Positions 12,993 to 23,600 of a DNA stretch of 64,000 nt are shown here, one piece after another; positions within the stretch are counted from its first letter, which is position 1, and each line of letters starts with the position of its first letter. Under the pieces are notes generated by a model that saw only the letters and a program-made list of their open reading frames with translations, did no database searches and was not told where the DNA came from. Source of the DNA: Kalaharituber pfeilii (lineage: Eukaryota; Ascomycota; Pezizomycetes; Pezizales; Pezizaceae); the NCBI GenBank assembly GCA_015179045.1, contig WHUZ01000084.1:62001-126000 (forward strand), written 5' to 3'. The position numbers and the translations under genes are program-made.

Positions 12993-14764
12993 ATGCCAGC
13001 CGATGATTCCCCTGCAGTCCTCGTCGCCCGGTACCTCCGCTCTAGCGGCTACGAAAAAGCAAGTCACCCGCCTTATCCTTCCATCTCCCTAATTTCATCC
13101 ACCTGATATTCTACCCTTCCAACTCTACCCCATAAATAACGACCAACTAACCCGCCCCAAACTCAGACCCTCGCCGCCTTCCTTTCTGAATCCGGCCTTG
13201 TCGAATCTCAAATCTGGCCCCCCGGCTCCCCCACAACGAACCCGGAGGACCTGACAATCGAAAAGGTTCTGGAGGAGAAAAGGTTATATGATTTAAGTGT
13301 AAAGTTGGAAAGAGTTTTGGCGGTGGATGAGAGTGTCGGAACAGAGGAGGAGTTTATGGTACCTCGTAAGGATCTCCCGTTAGGCAGATGCTGGGTGCCA
13401 TGGTTGTCTGAAACGAAGGATGCCGTGGAGGGAAAGTTGCTAACCTACCGAGGATGGAGTTAGATCCCTCAATACCAACCGTCATCACTCAAGGCAAAGA
13501 CGGCAAATCCGGCTGGGTTTTCGCCTGTATCGAGCAGGTCTACCTCGGGCGAGTTGGGCTTACAGAGTTAATCATCGCCTGCAACGTCGCTGGGGAATTA
13601 TGCCTCTTCGACACCCCGCCTCCCCCGACCACATCACCATCCTCCCTTCCTCCCTCCGACATAACTATGACTCCAACGCCACCATTACGAAGGTTCAAGA
13701 AACTCCACTCCGCTCCAATACTCGCTGTTTGTGTTCTCCAGAAGCGGTATATACTTACTGGGTCTATGAGTGGGAGTATTGCCATCCATTCTTTTGCTCG
13801 GAGTATGGAGTATGGGGAGGATGATGAGGTGAATGCTAGCGGAACCCACGAACTTTGGCGTACAACAGATCACACTCGATTTGTCGTCAAGATTTCCGTG
13901 TGGGATGTCGGCGGAGAAAGTAGCGATGGGCGTGAAGGGGGTTGGTGGGTTGCAACTGCAGGCTATGATAAAGTCGTCAATGTGTACCGGGTGTGGACCC
14001 TTGATGAAGCAGGCGGGGATGGAGGGGCGCCAAGGATTGACATCAAGAAAGTAGGGAGGCTAGAATTTAAGACGACGCCTGAAGCTGTAGGGTTCATTGC
14101 AGGAAAACCGGCTCGTGTTGTGCCAACGACCCCTTCCGGAGAATCCATCCTCGTGAGGCCAGCGGAGCCAACAGATAGTGCGGTACCAACGCTGATTGTG
14201 ACACTGCGCGACTCAACCAAAGTCCACTACTTCGCTCTTGACGCCTCCGGTTCCCATACTCCAGAACTCCATATGCAGCATTCTTTGACCACCGAGACGA
14301 TTTCCCATCTCACATTTTCACCCATGTCTATTGCCCTCTCTCCATCCCCAGCCACGTCCATCTCCACCTCTACTTTCACTTCTCCACTTGTAGCAATCGC
14401 CACTGACACTGTCCCAACCATGAAATACCTCCTTCTTGAGCCTCACACGGGCCGTGTACTCGTTGAGAGCTTCACTGGGGCTCCGCAGACGGCGTACAGC
14501 AACGCTGTCGTGGTATGGAGACCCGCGGGTAGGGGAGGGGTGTGGGTTAATGGTGAGGACGGAGTCGTAAGAGGAGTGGAGGCGAGGAGCGGTAAAGTTG
14601 TTGCGGAGGTGAAGGGGCATGCGGGGAAGGTGAGGACGCTGTGGGCGGGGATGGTCGGTGGGAGAGAAGAAAGGGAAGTCTTGGTTACCGGGGGCCTGGA
14701 TGGGAGGTTAGTGGTGTGGGAGGTGGTGGAGGACCAGGAGGTAGCACAGAGAGCAGAGTTTTGA
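12993..14764 (+). CDS. LisH-domain WD40/beta-propeller protein
   Basis: Three exons. Exon 1 (12993-13058) and exon 2 (from 13167) together encode a LisH motif, VARYLRSSGYEK-TLAAFLSESGL, usually a dimerisation element. They are joined across a 108-nt GC-AG intron with the canonical AAA/GCAAGT donor and a CTAAC branch; the GT donor two bases on would break the frame. Exon 2 continues with DLTIEKVLEEKRLYDLSVKLERV. The second intron is ambiguous: 13359-13459 (GTACCT...GGAG) or 13366-13463 (GTAAGG...TTAG). Both restore frame into the long last exon ending at 14764, for about 520 aa. That exon has weakly conserved WD repeats (SAPILAVCVLQKRYILTGSMSGSIAIHSF; GHAGKVRTLWAG...LVTGGLDGRLVVWEVVED). It is probably a scaffold protein; its biological role is not recognisable. 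Confidence 0.85.
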
Positions 14765-17030
14765 CTATGAGGAGTAATATTACAAGTGCTTGCCTAATGT
14801 ACATAGTGGCGGCGCCAAAAGTCGTGAACGATCGGTTCCGCCGCACCATGACAACCATACCTCGAGTGTTATTGAAAAACTCAACTTCCGTCAACTAATT
14901 CTTTATCTGGGGGGGGGGGGTCCGACGTCCGGGTTTGTTGTACAGCCCTGAAATTTGCATACCAAAACCATGTATTGAGATCGCATTGAGGTGATGGGGG
15001 TGGTCCAAGTACTCGTGGGTGCAATATGTAGATGCCGAGGGAAGGCGGAGCACGCTGCTGCCTGATTTGGGTATGAGGATTCCTTGGCGTTGAGAGGGCC
15101 GGGTGCTGTGGAAGGGGTTCTCTCTGTGAAGGTTGGAGATGTAAGAAGAAGGTTGGAAAGAGAGAGCTCCCGTCCTGCCCCCGCCATAACTCCGCCGCCA
15201 CAGGTCATACCATCGCTCCATCTCCTGCTATCGCCTACTGTCCTCACACCGTCACAGTGCCGAGACTAGGCATTGAGCTGGCGTGAATGGTGCGTCCCAT
15301 GTACTGTAGAGTACTGTACAGATTACCTTTTTCTGGTTTCAGAACCAACTATGTCTACAACCATAAGATAAATTAACACATATACGCCGCAATGTGCAGC
15401 GATCGCCCTGTCTGGTGTTGGTACCGTATGGGGTGCTTAACTAATGTGGGAAGGATGAAGTGGTGCTGCTAAAACACTAGAGTCCGATCTGAAATTTCCT
15501 CCCAGATTGTGTAAACGCCATGTCTATAGCACCTACGTAGCGACGGGGGAGGTCATGAGGAGGTGTAGCAGTCTCGAACCACGGTGTAGGGCGGAATCCA
15601 TATCATCTTTGCACCTTAAACGAAGAGCTCTCGCTATTTCTTCTTCGAAGGAATCACAAGTGGACTTCCATCCCAGTTTCGGCTATTTCATTTTTAGAAA
15701 GCTTCCACTTATCGACAAAGGCATCGCTATGTACCTCTGCATTCTCTCTTTTGCTACTATTCTTTTTCGGCACAATTTCTTCTATATTGGTTCCCTCTTC
15801 CTCAGTGGACAAAAGTCCATGTCCCTACGTCTTAGATTGGTGGCTGGAGGCTTGTAAAGAGCGAGTTGCGCAGAATGGTAGAAAATTCTTGATTGGCTCC
15901 GTGGTGAGGATGTACAAGTAGCATTTCGAGAAACCATAGAACTTGTGGTCATGTGGCTCGTAAGATGATATCCCCAGTGCTTTGAGTTGGTTGGCGACAG
16001 CGAGGACTCGGGATGGAAAGATCTTTGCCAACCACCTGCGCGGGACACAAAAACCATTAGAGCGGAGAATGCATCCACTGATGATACTACTGAAGCACGT
16101 ATGCATAATCCTGAATCCCAGAGGCTACAAGTCCAGGGCTAACTCCATCTACAGGTCCCAGAAGACTTTGCAATCATGCTTTCTACAATTACACTGACGA
16201 AGGACCCTGCTAATCCCACAGATACGTACACGTTTCGTGCTGGTGTTATTTGCTCGTCAATTGGCTGGAACCTTGAAAGAAAACTCGGTCTTTACCTGCA
16301 TGACATCCACCATACTACTGGAAATGTCCCTAACTATGCTGCAAAGATGTCTTTCTGAATGGATTGATTTCTCTAAGATTTACCTCCCAAGGAGCCAATT
16401 CAGCAGAGATCCTGGTCCTTCAAGATAGGTCAACTATTGTTTATTCTACCAGACGATGAACATCACCGTGCGGTTCGGTCATTTCACAATCCGAATATCT
16501 TTGTTCAGGATACTCACTTCAGATTGACTGGCAAATATTGCAACAATTGCCCATTTCCTGCGCTGTTCTTTTCAATTATAAGGCTGTATTTACTCATTGA
16601 ATGGACCATTTAAGAGAAGAGCCCAACATGCCGGCGTTGCTCGTGAAGAATTTGACTGAAGGGAAGAAAGAGGTTTTGAAAGTATAAATGGACCTGGCAT
16701 GTTGAACAAGTGATTATTGCAACGCTCACAGCATGGGCGACGGAGCAGGTTGATAATGGAATTGTTGAAAATGACTGGGAAGTGCTCCATATGATTGGCG
16801 AATCTCCTTTCTTGGGGGGGATGGGGAGAATTTATGGCACCAAAGGCAGGGTTTCTAGACGAGGCTAGGTGGTGGTCTTCAAGAATCCCCTTATCTGAAT
16901 AATTCTGATTAAATAGATATACACCGTAGTACAGTAGTTACTAGCAGTAACCCGCCTCCCGACAGGGAATATCATGGAGGATTAGGCACACAATGACCCG
17001 CCTTCTGACCGCGAGGCCATTCTCAGCATG

Positions 17031-17082
17031 TGTTAGCGACATACTGAGTGTAGAATTGTTAGCGACATACTGAGTGTAGAAT
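17031..17082. repeat. 26-bp perfect tandem duplication
   Basis: The unit starting GTTAGCGACATACTGAGTGT occurs twice in direct succession. It is not associated with a gene. Confidence 0.85.
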
Positions 17083-17249
17083 TGAGGGCCTGAGTTCAAT
17101 CCCTTCAGGAGGTGAATGATGGAAGAGGGTTGTCCGGCACCTAAGGGTGGTCTGTAATTCCCCAGTTTCGCAAACATATCTGGTCAGCTTCTAGCTGAGG
17201 ATCCCTGTTGCGAAACCGGCGTAAGTTGTTTTACTTTTCATATATTATT

Positions 17250-17370
17250 TTTTATAAATTTATCACTATCTACATGCGATTTATACCATTTTCACATGTG
17301 ATTTTTTTATAATTTATCACTACTCTATCTACATGCGGTTTTATGCCATTTTCACATGTGATTTATCACC
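17250..17370. repeat. AT-rich ~45-bp direct repeat pair
   Basis: Two near copies of TTTATCACTATCTACATGCG followed by TTTTCACATGTGATTT lie just beyond the stop end of the Helitron helicase relic. They could belong to the 3' terminal region of that element (minus orientation), but I could not identify a hairpin plus CTRR end. Confidence 0.6.
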
Positions 17371-17459
17371 TCTCGGTCTCTGCAGTCCAGGCGGTCTATG
17401 TGGTCTATGCAGTCTATATGTAAGTTGATACTGATTGTTATCGCGGATTTAATAGGACT

Positions 17460-18323
17460 TCAGTGTAGAAAAGTGTTTTCCGTAGTTTCTAGATCATTTT
17501 CTGGCCATAAAACTGCCAGATTGTTGACATCTGTTACACATGACGATACAACATACAATTGCCCATGTGTAAATGTGGACATCCTTAAGTCTACTCCAAT
17601 GACCTGTAATGACTGGCCTTGACTTCTATTAACAGTCATTGCAAAGCACAGCTGGACTAGGAACTGCTTTCTTGTCAGGGTAAATGGAAGTTCACTGTTG
17701 TGGATAGCTCAATATGTGGTATGAGGTATCGTTGACCTTCAAAATCACTAGTCAGGATTTGAGCCTCAGTGCAACAATGTCCTAATTGTGTAACAGTTAA
17801 CCATGTACCATTGCATAGACCATGTTTAGGGTTTAAGTTTTGCAATAGGATAATGGGTGCTCCTGTCTTAAGATGTAGCTCGCAGGATTCAAACTCTGCA
17901 AATACTCTGCAGGCTATATTGTTGGATCAACTTGTAATGCTTCATCCTGCTGCTCAATACTATCAACTGCATAATAGGGTTTTTCTTCACCATATTAATA
18001 TATGAGCGTTCCCTCTTCCAATGTAGAGCCTTACATTGTGAACACTCATTATCCATTGAACCCAAATCTAGCACCTGCCATTTTGAAGAATCCGATATAA
18101 ATGCTCGTGGAATGGCAGGAGATAGATGGGAAGTGGAACCGAAGTCAGTGGATGCTATAGTATTAGAAGACAAAGGGTAGTATATCTTCTTAGGTGTCGG
18201 TAATACACCTAAGAAGATATTAGTATAAGTTGCACCTATGTCATAGAAATCTATATAGAAACTCAGGTACATACCGAACATGGCTGACAGTCTTCCGGAA
18301 AGTGCGGCTGCAACCAGATACAA
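17460..18323 (-). pseudogene. Helitron PIF1-type helicase relic (internally deleted)
   Basis: Minus-strand translation in several frames reproduces two parts of Helitron Rep/helicase proteins. At the upstream end, a continuous frame (18323-17889) carries DLGSMDNECSQCKALHWKRER, matching the C-x2-C...ALHW cysteine motif near the Helitron N-terminus. Downstream, shifting frames give PAEYLQSLNP, GAPIILLQNLNPKHGLCNGT and then FAMTVNRSQGQSLQVIGVDL and THGQLYVV, the helicase motif V/VI region, ending at a stop at 17460. At least one in-frame TAG and two frame changes are visible. The Rep and central helicase domains are missing between the two parts, so this is a deletion derivative and not active. 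Confidence 0.85.
18182..18220. repeat. 39-nt perfect hairpin inside the Helitron relic
   Basis: ATATCTTCTTAGGTGT and its exact reverse complement are separated by a 7-nt loop (CGGTAAT). The arms are 16 bp without mismatch. It lies inside the open frame of the relic's N-terminal segment. Confidence 0.9.
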
Positions 18324-18538
18324 CGAATTCTAATATTGGTTTCACCTGCTTGCATGGATGCAACGTGAATTATTCATGATCTGCGATATTGAAATTGAAA
18401 GCGAAGGGAAGAATGTGTAGGATGGAGAGAAACGAAGGATGGAAAGCAATAGATATATGCTACTATTGCCACAATGTTACTTAGTTACTACCGAGAATGG
18501 TAGAATACTATTGCATATTCCAAGATACAACTATGCTA

Positions 18539-19817
18539 CTAGCCGAGAAAATAAGTATCCGGACAGGGAATCAATGCATATTATGCGCCATGCAGTATCT
18601 GGTATAAACTAGCATATTTTTGTATGGTTGGCTCGCCCAATTTTTGTTATGTCAGAAGTATCCGGACAGCTGACCTAATGAAAACAGCTGAGATAATGAA
18701 TTTGGGTCTTCTCCGCAATCCTGGAGATACCCTATCATACAGCAGCAGAATAAATACAAGAACAAGGTAGTATATACAAGGACGGCAGGCAAAAAAGGTC
18801 CGGGTAAAGACTCAATTATCATACTTCATAAGATACAACTATTTTCATAGCTGCTGAAATAACCCCCTGGAAAAGAGCGGCCATTGTGGCCTACATTGAG
18901 GTATTCACATACCAAATAGCCCAAGCAAGTTTTTATCAATAAGAACAATATCTAAAATAATGAAGATACTGAAATCAACATGCACTGACATCATTGAGAA
19001 TGCAGTTTTGAGAGCTTCACAGATGCATCAGCTACAAATCTTGAAGTTGTGATAAAGTGCAGATGAGAGTACTGCCACTACTACTTGTTTTCACTGCTAT
19101 TGCAGTGCTCTTCTGTAGCCTGTTCCAAAGGCTTTTCCGGAAGCTTTTGCGGAGGCTGTTCCGGAGACTGTTCCGGAGGCTGTTTGAGTAGCTGTTGACA
19201 TGCTACGAGCAGCTGTTCGAGCAGCTGTTTAAGAGGGGTGTTCCGCAGGCTGTTTAGAGGCGTGTTCAGAGGCTGTTCAGAGGCTGTTCCAAAGGTCGTT
19301 CCGGAGGTTGTTCCGGCGGCTACTTCGCAGGCCGTTTCGGAGACTGTTTGAGCTCGAGCAGCCTCTTGAACAATATTTCAATGGTCCCTGGAACAGCCTC
19401 TAGAATAGCTCTTGGAATAGCCTTGGAAAAGCTTCCTGAAGAGCAGTCTCGAAATCTTAAGATCTATCACAATAGTTAGTTTTGATCATTATAATGCCTG
19501 AACCTGTACTTATCGTAGTTGCCTGCAATGCCATTTAAAGGACTTATATCTATTTGCCTTGTCCTCATACGTAGGTATAGGACTGCTGGCATTATGCCAG
19601 CTGTCCGGATATTTCTTACATAATAAAATTGAACACTATCCACGAAACTTGCACTGAGTCTTAGTCTGACACTGAGTCTCATAGACATCCATAGCGAAGC
19701 ATACGAGAATATGCTAGATTATGCCAACTACTCGTGGGCATAATATGCAGTGATCCCTGGTGCAACCAGACTAAGTACTACTAGTAGTAATTGATCCGAT
19801 ACTTTCTTTTCGGCTAG
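18539..19817. mobile_element. TA-flanked non-autonomous DNA transposon, copy 1 (family A)
   Basis: The left end CTAGCCGAGAAAATAAGTAT and the right end (reverse complement CTAGCCGAAAAGAAAGTATC) are inverted repeats extending with divergence over about 150-180 bp. Both ends are bordered by TA (18537-18538 and 19818-19819). The TA duplication and 5'-CTAG... ends suit the Tc1/mariner-pogo superfamily. The interior (19120-19400) is a minisatellite-like array of GGCTGTTCC/GGAGGCTGTTCC units, and there is no transposase. The family is repeated at 30035-30986. Confidence 0.85.
19120..19400. repeat. GGAGGCTGTTCC-type degenerate minisatellite
   Basis: Twelve-base units around GGAGGCTGTTCC, with shorter GAGCAGCTGTTC variants and partial inverse units towards the right. 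It is the core of family A copy 1. The equivalent array in copy 2 is at about 30290-30610. Confidence 0.8.
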
Positions 19818-19949
19818 TATTAAGGAATGCTCTTGCGGCTCCTGCTCGTGAGATAAGTAATAAGGAATTGAGTTCAAAATGATATCCAAGAATACTAGGG
19901 AGATACAAGACTGCAATAGTGTTTATGAGGACCTTCATTTTGCCATCAG

Positions 19950-20112
19950 CAGTGTTTTTTTAGGCGTTTCGACGTATACTTAGGTACCTACTAGTAGATA
20001 CATTCGAATTCTATACCCATAATGGGAGTGAATATTGCATATCACGCTATTCCCAAAAGCGCATAGCTCGTATGCAACATCTAGTGTCCGAATACTTTTT
20101 GAATCAGCGAGT
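19950..20112. repeat. Dispersed repeat E, copy 1 (transposon end)
   Basis: This segment is about 80% identical to the reverse complement of 58910-59066. It begins GTGTTTTTTTAGGCGTTTCG and shares TATACTTAGGTACCT and GAATACTTTTTGAATCAGCG. The AGGCGTTT end looks like a DNA-transposon terminus. The other terminus was not found. Confidence 0.75.
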
Positions 20113-20292
20113 ATCTTGTCTCGTCAGCACTAATCTACAAAAGCAGTTGAAATCAAGGAACTACAAAACAAAACATCACATGAATACTTGGATCACCCTT
20201 TTGTGCACTAAAGTAAAGGACACTAAATCCTGGCGGTTTACCACTTCCCCAAAATAGGATAACAATTTGGGAATAGATAATAGGAATGTGGT

Positions 20293-20384
20293 GTTCTCGT
20301 ACCCAGTCTAAAGAGACTGGTTGCCAAGCCGAATATTTGATATTCCTGCAGCCAGTCTGTTAATAATAATCTAGGCACGAGAAC
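20293..20384. mobile_element. 92-bp MITE-like element with GTTCTCGT ends
   Basis: GTTCTCGTACCCAG at the left is inverted at the right as CTAGGCACGAGAAC. Near-identical AGGAATGT(G/A)GT sequences flank both sides, like a target duplication. The same GTTCTCGTGCCCAG end occurs at 35765-35793 (as a bare hairpin) and near 37271, so this is a dispersed family. Confidence 0.6.
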
Positions 20385-20678
20385 AGGAATGTAGTAGCAT
20401 GACATCAATGAAGCCGTGCAACAACCTGGTGACTGAGAGGCTCGTGATGAACGGACTCTGACTGGGTGCCACCGAATGGCAAACCACAGCGATAATAATC
20501 ATTGATTGTTAAGCATATAAAGATATCATAAGCAAAAAAGAAACGCCACGCTTGAGGAGACTAGTTCTATATAAAGGGGACTAGTAGCCAGGAGAAAGGA
20601 TGGGGCCCCGGGCGGTGTCCCAAAGCACCTACTGGCATGAGACTAAGCACCTACAACCAACAGTATCTACACCATCAT
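20385..20678. other. 3' flank of the NLR gene
   Basis: Almost 300 bp between the MITE-like element and the NLR stop codon. Nothing recognisable is present; this should include the NLR 3' UTR and polyadenylation region. Confidence 0.5.
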
Positions 20679-23600
20679 TTACTCAGTGAGTACAGGCTGC
20701 CCAACTGCTCCACGTTGTCCAAGCAGGCGGAAATTGAGCGAATCGAGCCCAGTCACATCCTGAATGTTTACATTCGTGAGGATAAGTCTGCGTTGGGGCA
20801 CTGCCCATAGACAGGCGATTTCAAAGGAATGATTCGCTAGCATGTGGCTTGCCTTGTGTTGTACTTGCCATACATGTACGCCACTACTGCCAGAGGCAAG
20901 CAGCTGGCCGTCAGGCGAGAAGGCGACACTGCATACCGAGTCGCTATGTCCCTCAAAGGTATGGACAGTTTCATGACGCGGCACTGACCACAGGCGTATA
21001 GTATGATCCACACTGCCAGAGGCAAGCAGCTGGCCGTCAGGCGAGAAGGCGACACTCTGTACCGAGTCGCTAGGTCCCTCAAAGGTATGGACAGTTTCAT
21101 GACGCGGCACTGACCACAGGCGTATAGTATGATCACTACTGCCAGAGGCAAGCAGCTGGCCGTCAGGCGAGAAGGCGACACTCAGTACCGAGTCGCTATG
21201 TCCATCAAAGGTATGGACAGTTTCATGACGCGGCACTGACCACAGGCGTATAGTATGATCACTACTGCCAGAGGCAAGCAGCTGGCCGTCAGGCGAGAAG
21301 GCGACACTCCATACCCAGTCGCTATGTCCCTCAAAGGTATGGACAGTTTCATGACGCGGCACTGACCACAGGCGTATAGTATGATCACCACCAGAGGCAA
21401 GCAGCTGGCCGTCAGGCGAGAAGGCGACACTGCATACCGAGTCGCTATGTCCCTCAAAGGTATGGACAGTTTCATGACGCGGCACTGACCACAGGCGTAT
21501 AGTACAATCATCACTGCCAGAGGCAAGCAGCTGGCCGTCAGGCGAGAAGGCGACACTCTGTACCGAGCCGCTATGTCCCTCAAAGGTATGGACAGTTTCA
21601 TGACGCGGCACTGACCACAGGCGTATAGTACGATCATCACTGCTAGAGGCAAGCAGCTGGCCGTCAGGCGAGAAGGCGACACTCTGTACCCAGCTGTTAT
21701 GTCCCTCAAAGGTATGGACAGTTTCATGACGCGGCACTGACCACAGGCGTATAGTACAATCATTACTGCCAGAGGCAAGCAGCTGGCCGTCAGGCGAGAA
21801 GGCGACACTCTGTACCCAGCTGCTATGTCCCTCAAAGGTATGGACAGTTTCATGACGCGGCACTGACCACAGGCGTATAGTAAAATCATTACTGCCAGAG
21901 GCAAGCAGCTGGCCGTCAGGCGAGAAGGCGACACTCTGTACCAAGCTGCTATGTCCCTCAAAGGTATGGACAGTTTCATGACGCGGCACTGACCACAGGC
22001 GTATAGTACGATCATCACTGCCAGAGGCAAGCAGCTGGCCGTCAGGCGAGAAGGCGACACTCCGTACCCAGCTGCTATGTCCCTCAAAGGTATGGACAGT
22101 TTCATGACGCGGCACTGACCACAGGCGTATAGTACGATCATCACTGCCAGAGGCAAGCAGCTGGCCGTCAGGCGAGAAGGCGACACTCCGTACCCAGCTG
22201 CTATGTCCCTCAAAGGTATGGACAGTTTCATGACGCGGCACTGACCACAGGCGTATAGTATGATCCACACTGCCAGAGGCAAGCAGCTGGCCGTCAGGCG
22301 AGAAGGCGACACTCAGTACCCAGCTGCTATGTCCCTCAAAGGTATGGACAGTTTCATGACGCGGCACTGACCACAGGCGTATAGTATGATCATCACTGCC
22401 AGAGGCAAGCAGCTGGCCGTCAGGCGAGAAGGCGACACTCTGTACCCAGCTGTTATGTCCCTCAAAGGTATGGACAGTTTCATGACGCGGCACTGACCAC
22501 AGGCGTATAGTATGATCCACACTGCCAGAGGCAAGCAGCTGGCCGTCAGGCGAGAAGGCGACACTCTGTACCGAGCATCTATGTCCCTCAAAGGTATGGA
22601 CAGTTTCATGACGCGGCACTGACCACAGGCGTATAGTACAATTACTATTGCCGGAGGCAAGCAGCTGGCCGTCAGGCGAGAAGGCGACACGCTCTACCGA
22701 GCTGCTATGTCCCTGTATAAAAGGCCTTTCCCCAAACGATACATTGTTCATGCTAGCTTTACTCAGGTCTGCCTCCTGAAACCAGATTTGATGCGCACGA
22801 ACCTGCTCTATAACATTAGTTAATTGTTGATATATGAATAATGAGCTTTTGTTGATTGCATATATACGAACCTGACATAGGTTTGCATTTTGCAATTGAG
22901 CCTGATGAAAGAAGCCACCACTTAGATCTGCTCTAGGAATACGTATGCTACGCAAATCATAACCTGTGAAGCTTTTGCGTGCTCTAACTAGAACTGTAAT
23001 TGCATTTGCTGATGCTATATCAAAATTCGTGTCAGTCTTAGATCGCTCAACAAAGGCCAAAAGTTGGTGCTGCATTAGCCATGCCTTTTCGGTGATGAAG
23101 TCAAGAACACCAGGATCATTAACAAGATGAAATTCATTCATTAGTGCATTGGCTTTACACTCATTGAACGCCTCATCCTTCAAAATCACTTCGGCTACCA
23201 AATAATCCCGTAGCGACTTGTGTAAAAATCGATATAAATTTCCCTGTCGAATAAGCGGTGAACTGAGGCGTAAAAGTTGCACTTTAATATCATCATTTGC
23301 TAAAAAGTGCTTCCAGACCGACTGATCTTGTAGTGAATTTGAAAATATAGCAATGGGTGCATAAGTTGCTTCTAGGGTCTGTTGACGATAGAGAGCTAGG
23401 GCAAACTGTTGACAAAAGTGTCGTGCTTGGAAGCTGAAGTTGTCCTCTTCTAACTGGTTATATGCATTGCGCTGTGGTTCCCGTAATTGGATAGCATTCA
23501 AACGTTCATGTGCCCGCTTCAGCCAATCGTCCACAAACTGTTCGTATAAATCCACGCGCTTAAGCGTGTCGCTTTGTGCTGGTCTTACAGTCATAGTCAT

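Larger units (their letters stand above)
14765..17459. other. Intergenic/accessory stretch, no supported gene
   Basis: About 2.7 kb marking the transition from the gene-bearing arm to the repeat island. It contains a G12 tract (14909-14920), a 26-bp tandem duplication near 17031-17082, and an AT-rich block with two ~45-bp near repeats (17250-17370). Overlapping frames in 14880-15270 (minus, proline-rich) and 15780-16440 have no recognisable domain and no splicing model that I could build. Confidence 0.5.

Noticed and set aside
14881..15247. Three overlapping minus-strand proline-rich frames
   Set aside because: All are open together because of GC-skewed sequence; none has a domain or partner exon.
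15782..16440. Cluster of overlapping small frames on both strands
   Set aside because: No conserved motif and no splice model; opposite strands are equally open.
20837..22690. Long second reading frame in the WD40 region (repeating SPSRLTASCLPLAV and YACGQCRVMKLSIPL)
   Set aside because: It exists only because the 126-bp repeat length is divisible by three, so any stop-free frame is propagated. The NACHT-WD40 frame explains the sequence.
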